Source of the DNA: UBA2897 sp036733925
Lineage (GTDB): Bacteria; Bacillota; Negativicutes; Selenomonadales; Selenomonadaceae
NCBI GenBank assembly: GCA_036733925.1
Contig: DAIMZO010000015.1
Coordinates: forward strand, 1 to 49,322
DNA: 49,322 nucleotides
Direction: 5' to 3'
Both the position numbers and the translations under genes were made by a program. This document shows, in pieces, positions 32,459 through 40,148 of this stretch (position 1 is its first letter; every line of letters begins with the position of its first letter). The notes beneath the pieces were generated by a model. It made no database searches. It worked only from the letters and a program-made list of their open reading frames with translations, and was not told where the DNA came from.

Positions 32459-33593
32459 ATGGAGAGGTGTGAGGATATGGACGAACGGGATCTGCGGAAG
32501 ATACCGGAGACCGCGTATCTGACGGCGGAGAACGCGGCGCGGTATCGGGCGGTGCTGCATTTCTGCTATCAATGCCATGAGCATATGCAGTCTTATGTGT
32601 ATCCGGAGGAAATCCTGCGGCATCTGAAGGAAACGGATTTTTTCCAGACGTATACGGCGGAGCAGCTGGATCAGGATCTCGGGCAGCTCGTCGACTGGCA
32701 CAATCTGACGCAGCATCAGGAGACGACGCGGGCGCGGAGCATCGCGGATTTCAAACGCAAGAAGTTCCGCTATCAATGCACGCCGTACACGGTTGAAATC
32801 GAGCGCATGGTGGAGCGTCTGCGCAGTATCGGCGATTCGTTCGGCGGTTCGCTCGAGAGCACGCAGTTCGACCGGCTGCTCGGGCAGATGGAGGCATTCC
32901 TCGAGCGGGGGGAGAATCTCTCCGATGAGGAACTGCATCAGACTTGGGAAGACCTCATGCATTATTTCCGGACGCTCGTCGAGAACGCGTCGGACTATCT
33001 CGCGCATCTCCGCAGCGCGAAGGTCGAGGAACGCATGCAGACGAGCGCTTATCCTCGCCTGCGAGGATAAGCGTGAGGCCGATGGCCTTGCTTCGGTCGT
33101 GTTCGGGGTCAGCGGCGTGCGGCATTTCTTTGCCCCGGCGGATGCGGATCACGAGAATATCCACCGGCATGTCGTGGATGTGCCGCCGGCAGAAATCGAG
33201 CTCTCGCGCCGCGTGCGCGGCGGAGGCGTGCGCCGTCATCGGAGCGTGATCCGCGAACGGGGCATGGAAAAGGCGCAGACACTCCGGGAATACCGCGAGA
33301 AGCAGCGGAAGATGCAGGAAATGCTCGATGGCCTGATGGTAGATGGCTCCATGGATTTCGGACATCTGCCGAAAATCACGGCGCCGCTGCGGCGGAATCT
33401 GCTCACGTGGGTAGACCGCTGCCTGTCCAAAGAGGATCGGACGGTGGCGCTCTCGAGCGGCCGCCGCATGCATCTGGTCTGGGAACCGGGGAATGTGGAA
33501 CGGGTCTGCGTGCATGCGGACGATGGAGATTTCTGGATGCCGGCGATGCGGCTGGTCTTCGATGGCGAAGGCGGCGGAGAGAGGGAGGAATGA
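32459..33593 (+). pseudogene. JetA-like (DUF2397/TIGR02677) gene of a Wadjet system, frameshifted and internally deleted
   Basis: The first frame (32459 or ATG 32477 to stop 33068-33070) encodes a convincing DUF2397 N-terminus (YRAVLHFCYQCHEHMQSY ... LDQDLGQLVDWHNLT ... FKRKKFRYQCTPYTVEIERM). The rest of the family is readable only in another frame from about 33063 to 33593 (VPPAEIELSRRVRGGG ... VIRERGMEKAQTLREY ... APLRRNLLTWVDRCL). Together they give about 375 residues; the family is usually close to 500, so about 100 residues are missing at the junction. A perfect palindrome sits at the break (33046-33073). JetA is the kleisin-like subunit of Wadjet in the DUF2397 type. Loss of function is highly likely. 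Confidence 0.85.
33046..33073. repeat. perfect 13-bp inverted repeat at the JetA frame break
   Basis: CGCTTATCCTCGC (33046-33058), CT, GCGAGGATAAGCG (33061-33073). The first frame's stop TAA falls in the right arm, and the second frame takes over here. Confidence 0.95.
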
Positions 33594-33596
33594 CGG

Positions 33597-34472
33597 ATGG
33601 CGGTGAAAGAATCACAGCGGACGGCTTTCCATGAGGCATTGCGGCTCTTGCTGACGCGCCGGTTCATCCTCCGCGAGACAGATCCGGAGGATTATTTCCT
33701 GATTCGGCGGCTGGAACGGCCTCTCAAAGAGTATTTTGAAGGGCGCTGCGGCTGGACGTTCTATATCCATGCAAAATTCTTCAAACTCGAGAAGATCCCG
33801 GAACAGCCGCGCGCCTATTCCGGAATCGAGAGCATGCAGGGGCCGGAGGATTACGCCTTGCTCTGCACCGTCTTCGCGTTTCTCGAGGAACAGGATGTCG
33901 GTGGGCAGTTCCTCTTGAGCCAGATGCTCGAGGTGTTGCCGGGCCTTTATCCGGAAACGGCGCCATTGCCGCTTTCGTGGGAGTCCTATACCATGCGCCG
34001 CGCGCTGATCCGCGTGATGCGCGCCCTCGAGCAGGAACAGGTCATTCAGGTCGTGGAGGATGAGAGCGCGGATTTCCTGAAGAAGGACTTTTCGGCGGGC
34101 AATCCGCAGGGCGAGGCGCTTTACGAGGTGACCGTCCTCGCACGCTATTTCCTGCGGCATTTCCCGAAGGGCATCCGGCAGTATGAGACGGCGGCGGACT
34201 TTGCAGCGGCGGATTTCGAGCCGGAGGGACTCGGCATGGCGGACCGCATCCTGCAGCGCTGCCCGTCAGCGCATGCCTGGCATTACGAGGCAGAGGAGTA
34301 CCGGCCGGAAGGCGGCGCGGCGCTCTCCGAAAGCCGCCTTGCCAAGCTCGGCGGAATCCAGAGCGCGCAGCTATTGCCCGCGGCTAAGCGGCTGCGGGAC
34401 AGAAAACAGGCGTACTATCAGGAGAGCTTTGTGCAGAATCTGCTCCACGACATGATACAGCTGGCAGAATAA
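33597..34472 (+). CDS. JetB-like (DUF2398/TIGR02678) protein of a Wadjet system, shortened
   Basis: The 291-aa frame begins three bases after the JetA stop. The N-terminal two-thirds matches DUF2398 (ALRLLLTRRFILRETDPEDYFLIRRLERPLKEYFEGRCGW ... YALLCTVFAFLEEQ ... YEVTVLARYFLRHFPKGIRQYE). The last about 80 residues do not look like the family, whose members are about 370-400 aa from memory. No jetC (SMC-like) or jetD (DUF2399) follows: a terminator and metG come next. JetB is the KITE-like partner. With JetA broken and the ATPase absent, no working system can be formed from this locus. Confidence 0.8.
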   Translation: MAVKESQRTAFHEALRLLLTRRFILRETDPEDYFLIRRLERPLKEYFEGRCGWTFYIHAKFFKLEKIPEQPRAYSGIESMQGPEDYALLCTVFAFLEEQDVGGQFLLSQMLEVLPGLYPETAPLPLSWESYTMRRALIRVMRALEQEQVIQVVEDESADFLKKDFSAGNPQGEALYEVTVLARYFLRHFPKGIRQYETAADFAAADFEPEGLGMADRILQRCPSAHAWHYEAEEYRPEGGAALSESRLAKLGGIQSAQLLPAAKRLRDRKQAYYQESFVQNLLHDMIQLAE

Positions 34473-34497
34473 TGCGGACAGAAAGGCAGATTTTTGC

Positions 34498-34530
34498 AAA
34501 GAGGGCGAAAGAAGCGGCCCTCTTTTTTTT
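34498..34530 (+). terminator. Rho-independent terminator after the Wadjet remnant
   Basis: AAAGAGGGC, loop, GCCCTCTTT followed by TTTTT. Confidence 0.9.
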
Positions 34531-34536
34531 ATTTCA

Positions 34537-34545
34537 TGCTATAAT
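34537..34545 (+). promoter_or_regulatory. extended -10 promoter of metG
   Basis: TGCTATAAT is a TGn-extended -10. No good -35 is seen, since the upstream bases are the terminator. Confidence 0.6.
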
Positions 34546-34593
34546 GAAGGTACCTGCGTTTCATTTGCGCCGGGGATGAAGGAGGAAATCAGC

Positions 34594-36564
34594 ATGTATC
34601 AGCATGAGAAGAAACCGTTTTATATTACGACGCCGATTTATTATCCGAGTGCGAAACTGCATATCGGGCACGCGTACTGCACGACGATTGCGGACGCGAT
34701 CGCGCGGTTCCACCGCCTCGAGGGGGATGATGTCTTTTTCCTGACCGGATCGGATGAGCACGGGCTCAAGATTGAGCAGAAGGCCGAGGCGGCCGGCGTG
34801 AAGCCAATCGAGTACACGGACAAGATCGTCGCGGGCTTCCAGAACCTCTGGAAACGCCTCTCTATCAGCAACGACGATTTCATCCGCACGACGCAGGAAC
34901 GCCATGTCCGCGTGGTGCAGGAAGTGTTCCGCCGCATTTACGCGAAGGGCGATATCTACAAGGGCAAGTACACGGGCCTTTACTGCACGCCGTGCGAGTC
35001 GTACTGGACGGAGCACCAGCTCGATGAGAACGGCTGCTGCCCGGACTGCCACCGCCCGGTGCAGGAGGTCTCGGAGGAAGCTTATTTCTTCAAGATGAGC
35101 AAATATCAGGACCGCGTTCTGAAGTATATCGAGGATCATCCGGATTTCATCCAGCCGGTTTCGCGCCGCAACGAGATGATCAACTTCATCAAGCAGGGCC
35201 TCGATGATCTCTGCATCTCGCGCACGTCGTTCGACTGGGGCATCCCGGTGCCGACGGATCCGAAGCACGTCATCTACGTCTGGTTCGATGCACTGACGAA
35301 CTACCTGACGCCGATCGGCTACCTCGATGACCCGGAGCGCTTCAAGAAGTACTGGCCGGCAGATCTGCACCTCGTCGGCAAGGAGATCGTGCGTTTCCAC
35401 AGCATCATCTGGCCGTGCATCCTGATGGCGCTCGATCTGCCGCTGCCGAAGAAGGTCTACGGGCATGGCTGGCTCATCGTCGACGGCGACAAGATGTCGA
35501 AATCGAAGGGCAATGTCGTCGACCCGATCGGCCTGATCGACGAGTTCGGCGCAGACCCGATCCGCTACTTCCTGCTCCGCGAGATCAACCTCGGGCAGGA
35601 TGGCAACTTCTCGCGCGACGCGCTGATCCAGCGCATCAACAGCGACCTTGCGAACGACCTCGGCAACCTGCTGCACCGCACGCTGAACATGACGATGAAA
35701 TTCCAGAACGGCGTCGCGCTCGCACCGCAGGGCGAGAGCGCGGTCGACGCGTCGCTGAAGCAGGACGCGGCGGACACGGTGGAGTTCTTCGCGCAGAATA
35801 TGGAGCAGATGGAGCTCTCGAAGACCATCAAGAAGGTCTGGGCGTTCATCAGCCGCGCGAACAAATACATCGATGAGACGGCGCCATGGGCACTTGCGAA
35901 GGATCCGGCGAAGAAGCAGGAGCTCGCAAATGTCCTCTATAACCTGCTCGAGTCCCTGCGTCTGATCGCGGTCATGGTCTCGCCGTTCATGCCGACGACA
36001 GCGGAGCGCATCTGGAAGCAACTGAACCTGCCGCAGGATTTCTGCAGCGTGCAGCTCGAGGATATCCAGAAATGGGGCGGCACGCCGGCCGGCCATAAAG
36101 TCGGCACGCCGGTGCAGCTGTTCCCGCGCATCGATGTCGAGGCGGAGAACAAGAAGTACGAGGCCAAGCTCGCTGCGGAAAAGAAGGCAAAGGCGCAGCA
36201 GGAGAAGGCCGCAAAGAAAGCCGCTCCGGAGACTGGCTCGAAAGAGGGGCAGATCAGTTTCGAGGACTTCAACAAGATCCAGCTCCGCGTCGCAAAGGTC
36301 CTGCAGGCAGAGCTAGTGCCGAAGACGGACAAGCTCATGAAGCTTGTCGTCGACCTCGGCGATGAGCAGCGCCAGGTCGTTTCGGGCATCGCGCAGAACT
36401 ATACGCCGGAAGACCTCGTCGGCAAGAACGTCGTCATGGTCATCAACCTGAAGCCGGCGAAGCTCCGCGGCGTCGTGTCGCAGGGCATGATCCTCGCCGC
36501 GGGCAAGGAGAAGGATCTCAAGGTGCTGACCGTCGACATGCCGGCCGGCACGGAAGTTCACTGA
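34594..36564 (+). CDS. metG: methionyl-tRNA synthetase
   Basis: The ATG at 34594 is eight bases after AAGGAGG, preferred to 34576. The 656-aa protein has HIGH (residues 23-26) and KMSKS (about 300) class I motifs, a four-cysteine zinc knuckle (CTPCESYW ... CPDC at about 125-145) and an anticodon-binding helix domain. The C-terminal EMAP/Arc1p-type tRNA-binding domain begins at about residue 555 (SFEDFNKIQLRVAKVL). Between catalytic and EMAP parts is a Lys-Ala-rich linker. It charges tRNA-Met. It starts the conserved metG-tatD-yabE run of Firmicutes. Confidence 0.97.
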   Translation: MYQHEKKPFYITTPIYYPSAKLHIGHAYCTTIADAIARFHRLEGDDVFFLTGSDEHGLKIEQKAEAAGVKPIEYTDKIVAGFQNLWKRLSISNDDFIRTTQERHVRVVQEVFRRIYAKGDIYKGKYTGLYCTPCESYWTEHQLDENGCCPDCHRPVQEVSEEAYFFKMSKYQDRVLKYIEDHPDFIQPVSRRNEMINFIKQGLDDLCISRTSFDWGIPVPTDPKHVIYVWFDALTNYLTPIGYLDDPERFKKYWPADLHLVGKEIVRFHSIIWPCILMALDLPLPKKVYGHGWLIVDGDKMSKSKGNVVDPIGLIDEFGADPIRYFLLREINLGQDGNFSRDALIQRINSDLANDLGNLLHRTLNMTMKFQNGVALAPQGESAVDASLKQDAADTVEFFAQNMEQMELSKTIKKVWAFISRANKYIDETAPWALAKDPAKKQELANVLYNLLESLRLIAVMVSPFMPTTAERIWKQLNLPQDFCSVQLEDIQKWGGTPAGHKVGTPVQLFPRIDVEAENKKYEAKLAAEKKAKAQQEKAAKKAAPETGSKEGQISFEDFNKIQLRVAKVLQAELVPKTDKLMKLVVDLGDEQRQVVSGIAQNYTPEDLVGKNVVMVINLKPAKLRGVVSQGMILAAGKEKDLKVLTVDMPAGTEVH

Positions 36565-36596
36565 TGACCGCGGAGCGGTGGAAGGGGCGTTGAGGT

Positions 36597-37391
36597 TTGT
36601 CCGATATTCTTCTGGTCGATACGCACACGCATCTGAACGATGAGAAATTCGCCGCGGACGGTGAAGCCGCTGCGGTGGTCGAGCGCGCCCGCGCGGCGGG
36701 CGTCACGCGCATGATCAACATGGGCGACACCATGGCCTCGTCCGCGAAGGCCGTCCAGCTCGCGCACACCTATGACGGCCTGTTCGCTGGCGTCGGGATT
36801 CATCCGGAAGAGGCCTACGAGATGGGCCCGGCAGACGATGAGAAGCTCGTCGCCTGGGCGGCGGATCCGAAGGTCGTCTGCATCGGGGAAATCGGCCTCG
36901 ACTACTACTGGAACAAGGAAGAGGAGAATCACGAGCTGCAGCGCCGCATCTTCATCCGGCAGCTCGCGCTCGCGCGCGACTTCGACCTGCCGGTATGCAT
37001 CCACGACCGCAACGCGCATGGCGATACCCTCGAGATCCTCAAGAAAGAGGGGAAGGGGAACCGCGGCGTCATCCACTGTTATTCGGGCAGCCTTGAAATG
37101 GCAAAAGAATTTGTCCGCATGGGGTGGTATCTCGGCGTGGATGGCCCGCTGACCTTCAAAAATGCGGCGAAGTTGCCGGAGGTCGTGCGGTGGATTCCGC
37201 TTGATTGCCTGCTCGTCGAGACTGACGCGCCGTATATGGCGCCGGTGCCGATGCGCGGCCGCCGGAATGAGCCTGCCTACGTGCGATACGTCGCGGAGAA
37301 GGTCGCGGAGATCCGCGGGATTTCCCTTGAGGATGTCGCCGCACAGACGACAAAAAACGCGGAGGCGGTTTACGCAATTTCTGACAATTAA
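36597..37391 (+). CDS. TatD-family metal-dependent deoxyribonuclease
   Basis: The start is TTG at 36597 (no ATG in this frame nearby; GAAGGGG upstream), giving 264 aa. Metal ligands are seen in DTHTHLN (start), GEIGLDYYW, CIHDRNAH, HCYSG and ETDAPY. TatD enzymes are 3'-5' exonuclease-type DNases. It lies 32 bases after metG, as in many Firmicutes. Confidence 0.93.
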   Translation: MSDILLVDTHTHLNDEKFAADGEAAAVVERARAAGVTRMINMGDTMASSAKAVQLAHTYDGLFAGVGIHPEEAYEMGPADDEKLVAWAADPKVVCIGEIGLDYYWNKEEENHELQRRIFIRQLALARDFDLPVCIHDRNAHGDTLEILKKEGKGNRGVIHCYSGSLEMAKEFVRMGWYLGVDGPLTFKNAAKLPEVVRWIPLDCLLVETDAPYMAPVPMRGRRNEPAYVRYVAEKVAEIRGISLEDVAAQTTKNAEAVYAISDN

Positions 37392-37414
37392 ACCCCTTTT
37401 AATGGAATTCGACC

Positions 37415-37457
37415 AAAGTGGGAGATCGGGATACAATATACCGGCCTCCCACTTTTG
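37415..37457 (+). terminator. Rho-independent terminator after tatD
   Basis: AAAGTGGGAG and CTCCCACTTTT pair across a 21-base loop. GTGGGAG recurs at about 37490. Confidence 0.7.
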
Positions 37458-37514
37458 CTTTCCCATTTTTCAGTTTCTTTTCAGCGGGAAGTGGGAGAAT
37501 ACAACTAAATTGGT

Positions 37515-37544
37515 TTGACAGGTACTAATTTTCTGTGATATAAT
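37515..37544 (+). promoter_or_regulatory. sigma-70 promoter of the 3D-domain protein gene
   Basis: TTGACA (37515-37520), 18 bases, TATAAT (37539-37544). Confidence 0.9.
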
Positions 37545-37575
37545 CCGTTCTGTTTGAAGATAAAGGGGGAATTCA

Positions 37576-38391
37576 ATGAGTTTCAAACGACTCATCACGA
37601 TTCACAGACAAGAACAGAAAATCATCCTTTGCATGATGCTGGCGGCGATGCTCCTGCTCACGACAGGTTTCACGCGCACGAGCAACCCGGTGGCATTGCA
37701 TCAGGTGTCGATCCACGTGGATGGGAAGACCCTGACTGAAGATACGACGCACACGAATCCGCAGCTCATCCTTGCGCGCGCGGGTGTTGAACTCGGCGAG
37801 AAAGACGAGTACTACCTGCATAAGATTGACGATACAAGTTCAGAAATCACCGTTTACCGCGCCGTGCCGATCACGGTGCAGTACAAGGACGAGAAGCGCA
37901 CGTTCCTGACGAGCAAGCAGTCCGTCGGGGATGCGCTGCGCGATATCGGCTATCACCTCGAGGACATCGAGGTGGCTGGCGGATTCGACGCACCGATTCA
38001 CGAGAGCATGACGATCCAGATGTCGGACAGCGCGGCGGTTCTTGCCGCGCAGCAGCGGGCACAGGCGGTTGAGATGGCAAGACAGCAGCCGCAGGTGTCC
38101 GGTATGCCGTACCGCGCGGTGTACTCGATGGAGGCAACGGCCTATCTGCCAAGTGATGGCGGCGGAAGCGGCATCACGGCGATGGGGCTTCCGGCGCAGC
38201 GCGGTGTCGTCGCTGTCGATCCGAACGTCATCCCGCTCGGCTCCCGCGTCTATATCCCGGGCTATGGCGAGGCCATTGCCGCGGATACCGGCGGTGCCAT
38301 CGTAGGCAACCGCATCGACGTATGCATGGAGAGCTACGGCGAGGCCATGGAATTCGGCCGCCGCCAAGTAGAGGTTTATTTGCTGAATTGA
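37576..38391 (+). CDS. YabE-like cell-wall protein, DUF348 + 3D domain
   Basis: The 271-aa product has an N-terminal membrane anchor or signal (about 14-32). Two ubiquitin-like DUF348 repeats follow (about 40-95 and 95-155; the second is VPITVQYKDEKRTFLTSKQSVGDAL). The C-terminal 3D domain (about 185-270) has YSMEATAYLPSDGG ... GVVAVDPNVIPLGSRVYIPGYG ... ADTGGAIVGNRIDVCM, the three conserved Asp residues giving the name. It is a predicted lytic transglycosylase-type peptidoglycan remodeler. In Bacillus the order metS-tatD-yabE continues with rnmV and ksgA; here a transporter follows, so synteny breaks after this gene. Confidence 0.9.
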   Translation: MSFKRLITIHRQEQKIILCMMLAAMLLLTTGFTRTSNPVALHQVSIHVDGKTLTEDTTHTNPQLILARAGVELGEKDEYYLHKIDDTSSEITVYRAVPITVQYKDEKRTFLTSKQSVGDALRDIGYHLEDIEVAGGFDAPIHESMTIQMSDSAAVLAAQQRAQAVEMARQQPQVSGMPYRAVYSMEATAYLPSDGGGSGITAMGLPAQRGVVAVDPNVIPLGSRVYIPGYGEAIAADTGGAIVGNRIDVCMESYGEAMEFGRRQVEVYLLN

Positions 38392-38403
38392 ACAACAAAA
38401 TAG

Positions 38404-38434
38404 AAGCCTTCCCCTGAGGGGAAGGCTTTTTTTT
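38404..38434 (+). terminator. Rho-independent terminator
   Basis: AAGCCTTCCCC, TGA loop, GGGGAAGGCTT followed by TTTTTT. Confidence 0.95.
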
Positions 38435-38502
38435 GGAAATAGCAATTTTATTTTGTATACAGATATACATTACAAGACAGCTGGAAAATTGTCGTGTCCA
38501 TC

Positions 38503-38530
38503 TTGCGGATGTAAACGACTCATGCTATAA
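38503..38530 (+). promoter_or_regulatory. promoter of the TAXI-TRAP operon
   Basis: TTGCGG (38503-38508), 16 bases, TATAAT (38525-38530) with TG one base upstream (extended -10). Confidence 0.7.
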
Positions 38531-38579
38531 TCTTATACATGATATAAAGAGAGAATATATGAAGGGAGTCAGGACGGAT

Positions 38580-39539
38580 ATGAAACTGCATGCAATAAAG
38601 AAGGTTCTGGCCGCCTGCGGTATCGCGGTGCTGGCTATGGCACTGCTCGCCGGCTGCGGCGGAGGCGGGAAGAAATTCCTGAACATCGCGACGGGCGGCA
38701 CGGCGGGTACCTACTACCCAATCGGCGGCGCCATCGCGGAGATTCTCAACCAGAACATCGAGGGCATGAACGCGAGTGCGCAGAGCACGGGCGCGACGGT
38801 CGCGAACATCAACATGCTGAAGGACAACGAGGTCGATATGGCCATCGTGCAGAACGATATTGTCTACTACGCGGTCAACGGCACGGAGATGCTTGAGGGC
38901 AAGAAGGTCACGAACCTCAAGGGCATCGCGACGCTGTACCCGGAGACCTGCCAGTTCGTTGTCCTCGATAAGAGCGGCATCAAGAGCATCGCTGACCTGA
39001 AGGGCAAGCGCGTGGCCGTCGGTGCGGCTGGCTCCGGTGCAGAGGCGAACGCGCGACAGATCCTCGAGGCCTACGGGATCACCTATGACGATATCGACGC
39101 ACAGTTCCTCTCCTTCGCAGAGGGTGCGAGCGCGCTGAAGGATGGCAACGTCGACGCGGCTTTCCTGACGGCCGGCTATCCGACCGCCTCGGTGCAGGAT
39201 ATCGCTTCGCAGAACAAGATCCGTCTGCTGCCGGTGGCGGCGGACAAGGCGGATGCATTGATTGCGAAGTATCCGTTCTACACGAAGACCACGGTTCCGG
39301 CTGGCACGTACGCCGGCTTTGACGAGGAGGTGCCGACAATCTCGGTCATGGCCATGCTCGTCGTGACGGACAAGGTCGACGAGAAAGAGGGCTACGACAT
39401 CACGAAGGCCATCTTCACGCATCTCGACCGTCTCGTGGCCGCGCACAGCGTCGGCAAGCTCATCACGGTGGAGGGCGCGCAGAAGGGCATGCCGCTTGAC
39501 ATGAACGCCGGCGCAAAGAAGTTCTTCGATGAGCAGTGA
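38580..39539 (+). CDS. TAXI-family TRAP transporter substrate-binding lipoprotein
   Basis: The start is the ATG at 38580 (AGGA six bases upstream); an ATG at 38559 is possible. The 319-aa product has a lipobox LLAGC with Cys26, and a TAXI receptor fold: LNIATGGTAGTYYPIGGAIAEILN ... VDMAIVQNDI ... LKGKRVAVGAAGSGAEANARQILEAYG. It binds the substrate outside the inner membrane and delivers it to the fused permease downstream. TAXI receptors commonly take organic acids or glutamate; the substrate here is unknown. Confidence 0.94.
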   Translation: MKLHAIKKVLAACGIAVLAMALLAGCGGGGKKFLNIATGGTAGTYYPIGGAIAEILNQNIEGMNASAQSTGATVANINMLKDNEVDMAIVQNDIVYYAVNGTEMLEGKKVTNLKGIATLYPETCQFVVLDKSGIKSIADLKGKRVAVGAAGSGAEANARQILEAYGITYDDIDAQFLSFAEGASALKDGNVDAAFLTAGYPTASVQDIASQNKIRLLPVAADKADALIAKYPFYTKTTVPAGTYAGFDEEVPTISVMAMLVVTDKVDEKEGYDITKAIFTHLDRLVAAHSVGKLITVEGAQKGMPLDMNAGAKKFFDEQ

Positions 39540-39584
39540 TGCCTGAGAAGCTGCTGCCAAGCAGCTGCTGAATCTAAGAATGGG

Positions 39585-39617
39585 AAAAGCCTTCTCCGGA
39601 AGGAGGAGGCTTTTTTT
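39585..39617 (+). terminator. terminator-like hairpin between the TAXI receptor and DUF1850 genes
   Basis: AAAGCCTTCTCC, GGAA loop, GGAGGAGGCTTT with TTTTT. As the downstream genes belong with the receptor, it probably gives excess receptor over permease. Confidence 0.85.
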
Positions 39618-39636
39618 GTCTAAGGAAGCGTTCGCG

Positions 39637-40134
39637 ATGTACAAATGGTGGAAACGTCCATGCCTGTGGCTGACCGGACTCGGCATCCTGCTCGGCCTTG
39701 CGAGCATCCTGCTGACCCCATGTCTCACCGTGAAGGCGCAGGGGCATATCGTCGCAATCCGGCAGGCGAGGGAACACCTCCCGTTCTCCATCCACTTCAT
39801 CCATTCGGTGCAGAAGACGCCGGTGGAGGAGAACCTCGAGGTCGAGGCGGACGGGAGATTCCTGCTGCGCTCCACGCGCTACCAGTCGTTCGGTGTCGGG
39901 CTTCCGTTCCTCGCGGAGGAAGGGAATTTCCGCGAGGATTTCCGGCAGGATGGGGACTACTACGTGTTCGATGACATGAACCGTCATTTCCCGAAGCTCA
40001 GCCTGCGGACGGGGGTCGGCACGAAGCTGACGCTCGACGTGGACGGCACGGTATACCCGCTCTATGAGAGCTATGAGCCGGGAACCAGGATTGATTTATT
40101 TACAGCACCTCTTGCTGCGGTGTTGTGGAGATAA
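39637..40134 (+). CDS. DUF1850 protein, TAXI-TRAP accessory
   Basis: The start is the ATG at 39637 with AAGGAAG upstream; an earlier ATG at 39580 lies in the terminator hairpin and is rejected. The 165-aa product has one N-terminal membrane segment (about 8-28). The external domain holds IHFIHSVQKTPVEENLEVEADGRFLLRSTRYQSFGVGLP, the DUF1850 core. DUF1850 proteins are regularly encoded with TAXI TRAP systems; the role is unknown. The permease starts 14 bases further on. Confidence 0.9.
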   Translation: MYKWWKRPCLWLTGLGILLGLASILLTPCLTVKAQGHIVAIRQAREHLPFSIHFIHSVQKTPVEENLEVEADGRFLLRSTRYQSFGVGLPFLAEEGNFREDFRQDGDYYVFDDMNRHFPKLSLRTGVGTKLTLDVDGTVYPLYESYEPGTRIDLFTAPLAAVLWR

Positions 40135-40148
40135 AGGAGTTTGAGACT

